NCBI RefSeq assembly: GCF_003751945.1
Contig: NZ_RJKL01000001.1
Coordinates: forward strand, 2,108,001 to 2,172,000
Direction of reading: 5' to 3'
Source of the DNA: Couchioplanes caeruleus
GTDB taxonomy: Bacteria > Actinomycetota > Actinomycetes > Mycobacteriales > Micromonosporaceae
Length of the DNA: 64,000 nt
Shown here: in pieces, positions 60,927 to 64,000 of the stretch
How the letters are laid out: the number at the start of each line of letters is the position of its first letter
Numbering within the stretch: the first letter of the stretch is position 1
Program-made: the position numbers and the translations under genes
The notes under the pieces: model-generated
What the model saw: the letters and a program-made list of their open reading frames with translations, nothing else
The model's database searches: none
Told to the model about the DNA's origin: nothing

Positions 60927-61292
60927 TCAGGCGGGGGTGGTTGCGGCGCTGACGTCGAGGAGGCCGGCCAGGAGGGTGAGGGCTTCCGGGACCATGCGGT
61001 AGTAGACCCAGGTTCCTCGTCGGTCGCTGTCGACCAGGCCGGCTTCGCGGAGGACCTTGAGGTGGTGCGAGATCGTCGGGCCGGTCAGGTCGAAGGAACC
61101 GGTGAGGTCGCAGACGCACACCTCGCCGCCGCCGGCGGAGGCGATCATGGATAGCAACCGCAGTCGTACGGGGTCGCCCAGGGCCTTGAACATCGGCGCG
61201 AACACTCGGGCCTGGTCGGCCGCGAGGGGCCGGCGCACTACGGGCGCCCATGCGCCCGACAGCGATGTCATCTCGATGGAACTGCTCGGCAT
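60927..61292 (-). CDS. ArsR-family metal-sensing repressor (orphan)
   Basis: A 121-residue ArsR/SmtB winged-helix regulator. The fold includes MFKALGDPVRLRLLSMI, the GPTISHHLKVLREAGLV recognition helix and the wing DRRGTWVYY. The motif GEVCVCDLTG carries the Cys-x-Cys metal site typical of arsenite/antimonite or cadmium sensors. The ATG at 61292 is chosen as the last start before the conserved fold. No metal exporter, arsenite reductase or transporter gene is adjacent, which is unusual for this family. Confidence 0.88.
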   Translation of the reverse strand: MPSSSIEMTSLSGAWAPVVRRPLAADQARVFAPMFKALGDPVRLRLLSMIASAGGGEVCVCDLTGSFDLTGPTISHHLKVLREAGLVDSDRRGTWVYYRMVPEALTLLAGLLDVSAATTPA

Positions 61293-62140
61293 GGAAACCA
61301 CCCTTGCAGAGCCGGGCAAGTCCGGGACGCCGGAATTCCGACAGCTTGCCTTCGCTGGGGAGATCACGGTTGCAGAGCGCCAGAATGCATTCGGCACATG
61401 TGGGTTCCCGGGGTGCCGCAAGCCATCGCTGCAGGACCGCCTCGAGAGTGTATTCCCAGGTGGGAGGCGGTACCCGACGGCGGGGAATGCGGTGGTGCCA
61501 GTAGAGAATGGACGCAACGATCTGTAGCCGGAATGGCTGCGGCCGGTGGCCGATTGGGTCATGAATCACATTTTGTGGGAGCTCCACGATCGGGTGGGCG
61601 CAAAGTTTGGTGTCACGCGAAGAGTGTTCGGGCAAGCGATTGAGGACCTACGGGCAGGCGTTCCTTCAGCGACCGTTCAGGGAACCCTCCGATGTGGGCA
61701 GACAGCCTGCCAGCAGGCGGTTTCGAGGACCCAGATGGACGTCGGAGACCGGCGCCGGGAGCGCGCGGCAACCGGGTGGCAGGCCGCGCCAGGCGCCGAC
61801 TGGCGGATCACACCGCGACCCAGACGGTGGGCGGCCCCAGGCGGCAGGGGGCACCGGACGCCGTCCTGGCGAGCGGAGCGGGCGCGGCGCCTGGCAGCGG
61901 GCGGCACCAGCGGCCAGGCGGCGCGGCGGGCGACAGGCGGCGGGCAGCGCGGCGGGCGACAGGCGGCGGCCAGCGCGGCGCGGCGACAGGCGGCGGGCAG
62001 CGCGGCGGAGCAGCGCGCGACGGCCACGCCCGGGTCAGAACCGGACGCCCGGCAGCGGTCACGCCCGGGTTGGAACAGGCGGGTCACGCCCGGGGCGCGG
62101 GCTGGCGGGTCGCCCCGGGTGGCGGGTGGCGTCGGGGGTG
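61293..62140. repeat. 848-bp gene-poor gap with a GC-rich minisatellite
   Basis: The left half (61293-61700) is less GC-rich and holds no recognised gene. The right half, at about 61870-62030, is a degenerate minisatellite built from GCGCGGCGGGCGACAGGCGG-like units of about 26 bp, and continues into GGGT-rich sequence up to the polA stop. Long frames here are Arg/Ala/Gly compositional shadows. Confidence 0.6.
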
Positions 62141-64000
62141 CTAGTGGTCGGCGCCGTTCCAGTCTTGGCCTATGCCTACGGAGACTTCGAGAGGGACGGA
62201 CAGGGGGTAGGCGGCGCCCATTTCTCGTCGGACCAGGGTTTCGAGGGCCTCTCGTTCGCCCGGGGCTACGTCGAAGACGAGTTCGTCGTGCACCTGGAGG
62301 AGCATGCGGGAGGCCAGGCCCGCCTCGCCGATCGCGGCGTCGACGTGGAGCATGGCGACCTTGATGATGTCGGCCGCCGAGCCCTGGATGGGTGCGTTCA
62401 GCGCCATGCGTTCGGCCATTTCGCGGCGTTGGCGGTTGTCGCTGCTGAGGTCGGGCAGGTAGCGGCGGCGCCCGAGGATCGTCGCCGTGTAGCCGTCCTG
62501 GACCGCGCGGCGGACGACGGCCTGGAGGTAGTCGCGGACGCCGCCGAAGCGTTCGAAGTACTCCGCCATGAGGCCGCGGGCTTCCTCGGTGGAGATGTTG
62601 AGCTGGTTGCTCAGGCCGAAGGCGCTCAGACCGTACGCCAGGCCGTAGTTCATGGCTTTGATCTTGCGCCGCTGGTCGGGGACGACCTCGTCCAGCGGGA
62701 CGTGGAAGACCGACGAGGCGGTGGCGGCGTGGAAGTCCGCGCCCGAGTTGAAGGCCGCGATGAGCGCCTCGTCGCCGGAGAGGTGCGCCATGATGCGCAT
62801 CTCGATCTGGCTGTAGTCGGCCGTCATCAGCGACTCGAAGCCCTCCCCCACGACGAACGCGCGCCGGATGCGGCGGCCCTCCTCGGTGCGGATGGGGATG
62901 TTCTGCAGGTTGGGGTCGGTCGACGAGAGTCGACCGGTGGCCGCCACGGTCTGGTTGAACGTGGTGTGGATGCGGCCGTCCTCGGAGACCGACTTGAGCA
63001 GGCCGTCCACGGTGGACTTGAGCTTGGCCACGTCGCGGTGCCGCAGGAGGTGCTCCAACAGCGGGTCGCCGGTCTGCGCGAACAGGCTCTGCAACGCGTC
63101 GGCGTCGGTGGTGTAACCGGACTTGATCCGCTTGGTCTTGGGCAGGTTGCGCTCGACGAAGAGGATCTCCTGGAGTTGCTTGGGCGAGCCGAGGTTGAAC
63201 TCGCGCCCGACCACCTCGTGCGCCGCCTGCTGGGCCGCCTTGACCTCGGCGGCGAAGTGCGCCTCGAGCTCGGAGAGGTAGTCGGTGTCGGCGGCGATGC
63301 CGACGTGCTCCATCTCGCCCAGCACGATCTCGAGCGGCTGCTCCACCTCGGCGAGCAGGCGCTGCGAGGCACCGTCGTCGCGGGAGAGCTCCTCGGTGAG
63401 GGTGTCGGCGAGGTCGAGGGTGGCGCGGGCGCGCAGCATCACGTTCTGCTCCGCGGCGCCCTCGTCGCCGAGGCCGTCGAGGGTGAGCTGGCCGTCGTCG
63501 GGGGCGTCGACGCGCAGCTCGCGCTTGAGGTAGCGCAGGGCGAGGTCGGTCAGGTCGTAGGCCCGCTGGTCGGGCTTGGCGAGGTAGGCGGCGAGGGCGG
63601 TGTCGACACGGACGCCCTGCAGCGTCCAGCCGTGCGCGCGGAACGCCAGCATCGCCGGCTTGGCGTCATGAATGATCTTGGGGCGCTCGGGGTCGGCGAG
63701 CCAGGCGGCCACCGCCTGCTCGTCGCCGGCGTCGAGGGCGGCCGGGTCGAACCAGGCGGCCGGGCCGGCGCCGGTGGCCACGGCGATGCCGGTCAGCGCG
63801 CCGGTGCCGCGGCCGAAGCGGCCGGTGACGGCGACGCCGACCGGGGCCTCCCGGGCGTGCTCGGTCAGCCAGGCGGCCACCTGGCCCGTGGACAGCACCG
63901 TGCCGGAGAGGTCGAAGCCGGACTCGGCCTCGGGCTCGACGGCCTCGAGGTAGGAGTAGAGCCGCTCGCGCAGCACCCGGAACTCGAGCGCGTCGAAGAC
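62141..64000 (-). CDS. polA: DNA polymerase I, 3' part (cut by window edge)
   Basis: The last 619 codons of PolA, read through the right window edge in frame; the 5'-3' exonuclease domain lies outside. A 3'-5' exonuclease-like domain comes first and lacks the acidic catalytic motifs, as in other actinobacterial PolA, so proofreading is probably absent. The polymerase domain has motif A (DYSQIEMRIMAHLSGDE), motif B (RRKIKAMNYGLAYGLSAFGLS) and motif C (QVHDELVFD). It fills gaps in excision repair, matching the nearby uvr genes. The start is not visible. Confidence 0.97.
   Translation of the reverse strand, partial: VFDALEFRVLRERLYSYLEAVEPEAESGFDLSGTVLSTGQVAAWLTEHAREAPVGVAVTGRFGRGTGALTGIAVATGAGPAAWFDPAALDAGDEQAVAAWLADPERPKIIHDAKPAMLAFRAHGWTLQGVRVDTALAAYLAKPDQRAYDLTDLALRYLKRELRVDAPDDGQLTLDGLGDEGAAEQNVMLRARATLDLADTLTEELSRDDGASQRLLAEVEQPLEIVLGEMEHVGIAADTDYLSELEAHFAAEVKAAQQAAHEVVGREFNLGSPKQLQEILFVERNLPKTKRIKSGYTTDADALQSLFAQTGDPLLEHLLRHRDVAKLKSTVDGLLKSVSEDGRIHTTFNQTVAATGRLSSTDPNLQNIPIRTEEGRRIRRAFVVGEGFESLMTADYSQIEMRIMAHLSGDEALIAAFNSGADFHAATASSVFHVPLDEVVPDQRRKIKAMNYGLAYGLSAFGLSNQLNISTEEARGLMAEYFERFGGVRDYLQAVVRRAVQDGYTATILGRRRYLPDLSSDNRQRREMAERMALNAPIQGSAADIIKVAMLHVDAAIGEAGLASRMLLQVHDELVFDVAPGEREALETLVRREMGAAYPLSVPLEVSVGIGQDWNGADH

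Noticed and set aside
61546..62364. A 272-residue forward ORF running into polA
   Set aside because: It is antisense to the polA 3' end and consists mainly of Arg/Gly/Ala minisatellite sequence.

Overview
This is a very GC-rich window with dense, mostly monocistronic or short-operon genes, many GTG/TTG starts and little intergenic space. The gene content points to a mycothiol-using actinomycete: WhiA, RbpA, OpcA, two mycothiol-dependent maleylpyruvate-isomerase-family proteins, a SigE-type sigma factor, actinobacterial acVLRF1 and a CoaE-GrpB fusion. A FliQ homologue and the overall style suggest Micromonosporaceae, possibly Actinoplanes-like, but the family assignment is an inference. From memory, the order of conserved genes resembles two chromosomal blocks of Mycobacterium tuberculosis: uvrC-rapZ-yvcK-whiA-gap-pgk-tpi-secG-pgl-opcA-zwf-tal-tkt-ctaB-sufR-sufBDCSUT, and polA-rpsA-coaE-uvrB-uvrA.

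Layout. 0-5.3 kb: a membrane zinc peptidase, a LysE exporter, a coupled pair (histidine phosphatase with a ribosome-rescue hydrolase), an AlkD-like DNA glycosylase and a mycothiol-dependent enzyme. 5.5-12.2 kb: a complete SUF iron-sulfur assembly operon read leftward from its own regulator (sufR-sufB-sufD-Rieske-sufC-sufS-sufU-sufT), with start/stop overlaps at several junctions. 12.3-15.1 kb: heme A synthesis (ctaA, ctaB). 15.3-22 kb: the pentose phosphate genes tkt-tal-zwf-opcA-pgl, then an orphan fliQ. 22.4-25.8 kb: accessory and regulatory genes, including a three-gene sigma-factor locus with repeat-rich exported proteins, and rbpA. 26-29.5 kb: the glycolytic operon gap-pgk-tpiA followed by secG. 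29.9-38.7 kb: a GH3 glycosidase, then uvrC-rapZ-yvcK-whiA. 38.9-43.9 kb: a Rieske lipoprotein, uvrA and rsgA. 44-49.9 kb: a mycothiol enzyme, a metallo-beta-lactamase-fold hydrolase, a ClpP-like protein without a catalytic triad, an unusual L11 paralogue divergent from typA/bipA, and a TerC-family transporter under a probable manganese riboswitch. 50.4-57.6 kb: a double-GNAT protein, uvrB, coaE and rpsA. 58-62 kb: a methyltransferase, then a less GC-rich, gene-poor stretch with a secreted cysteine-rich protein, a decayed DUF2945-DUF3140 pair and an orphan ArsR regulator. 62.1-64 kb: the 3' part of polA, cut by the window edge.

Three themes stand out. Many genes appear leaderless: a TANNNT box lies 6-8 nt before the start codon. 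Short GC-rich tandem repeats occur in intergenic DNA and as in-frame, low-complexity insertions inside conserved proteins (SufT, YvcK, UvrC, GH3, GNAT). The most unusual locus is 45.5-48.8 kb, where a triad-less ClpP-like protein, an L11 paralogue lacking the conserved proline loop, and the ribosome-binding GTPase TypA lie together. No tRNA, rRNA, CRISPR array, intact insertion sequence or prophage was recognised.
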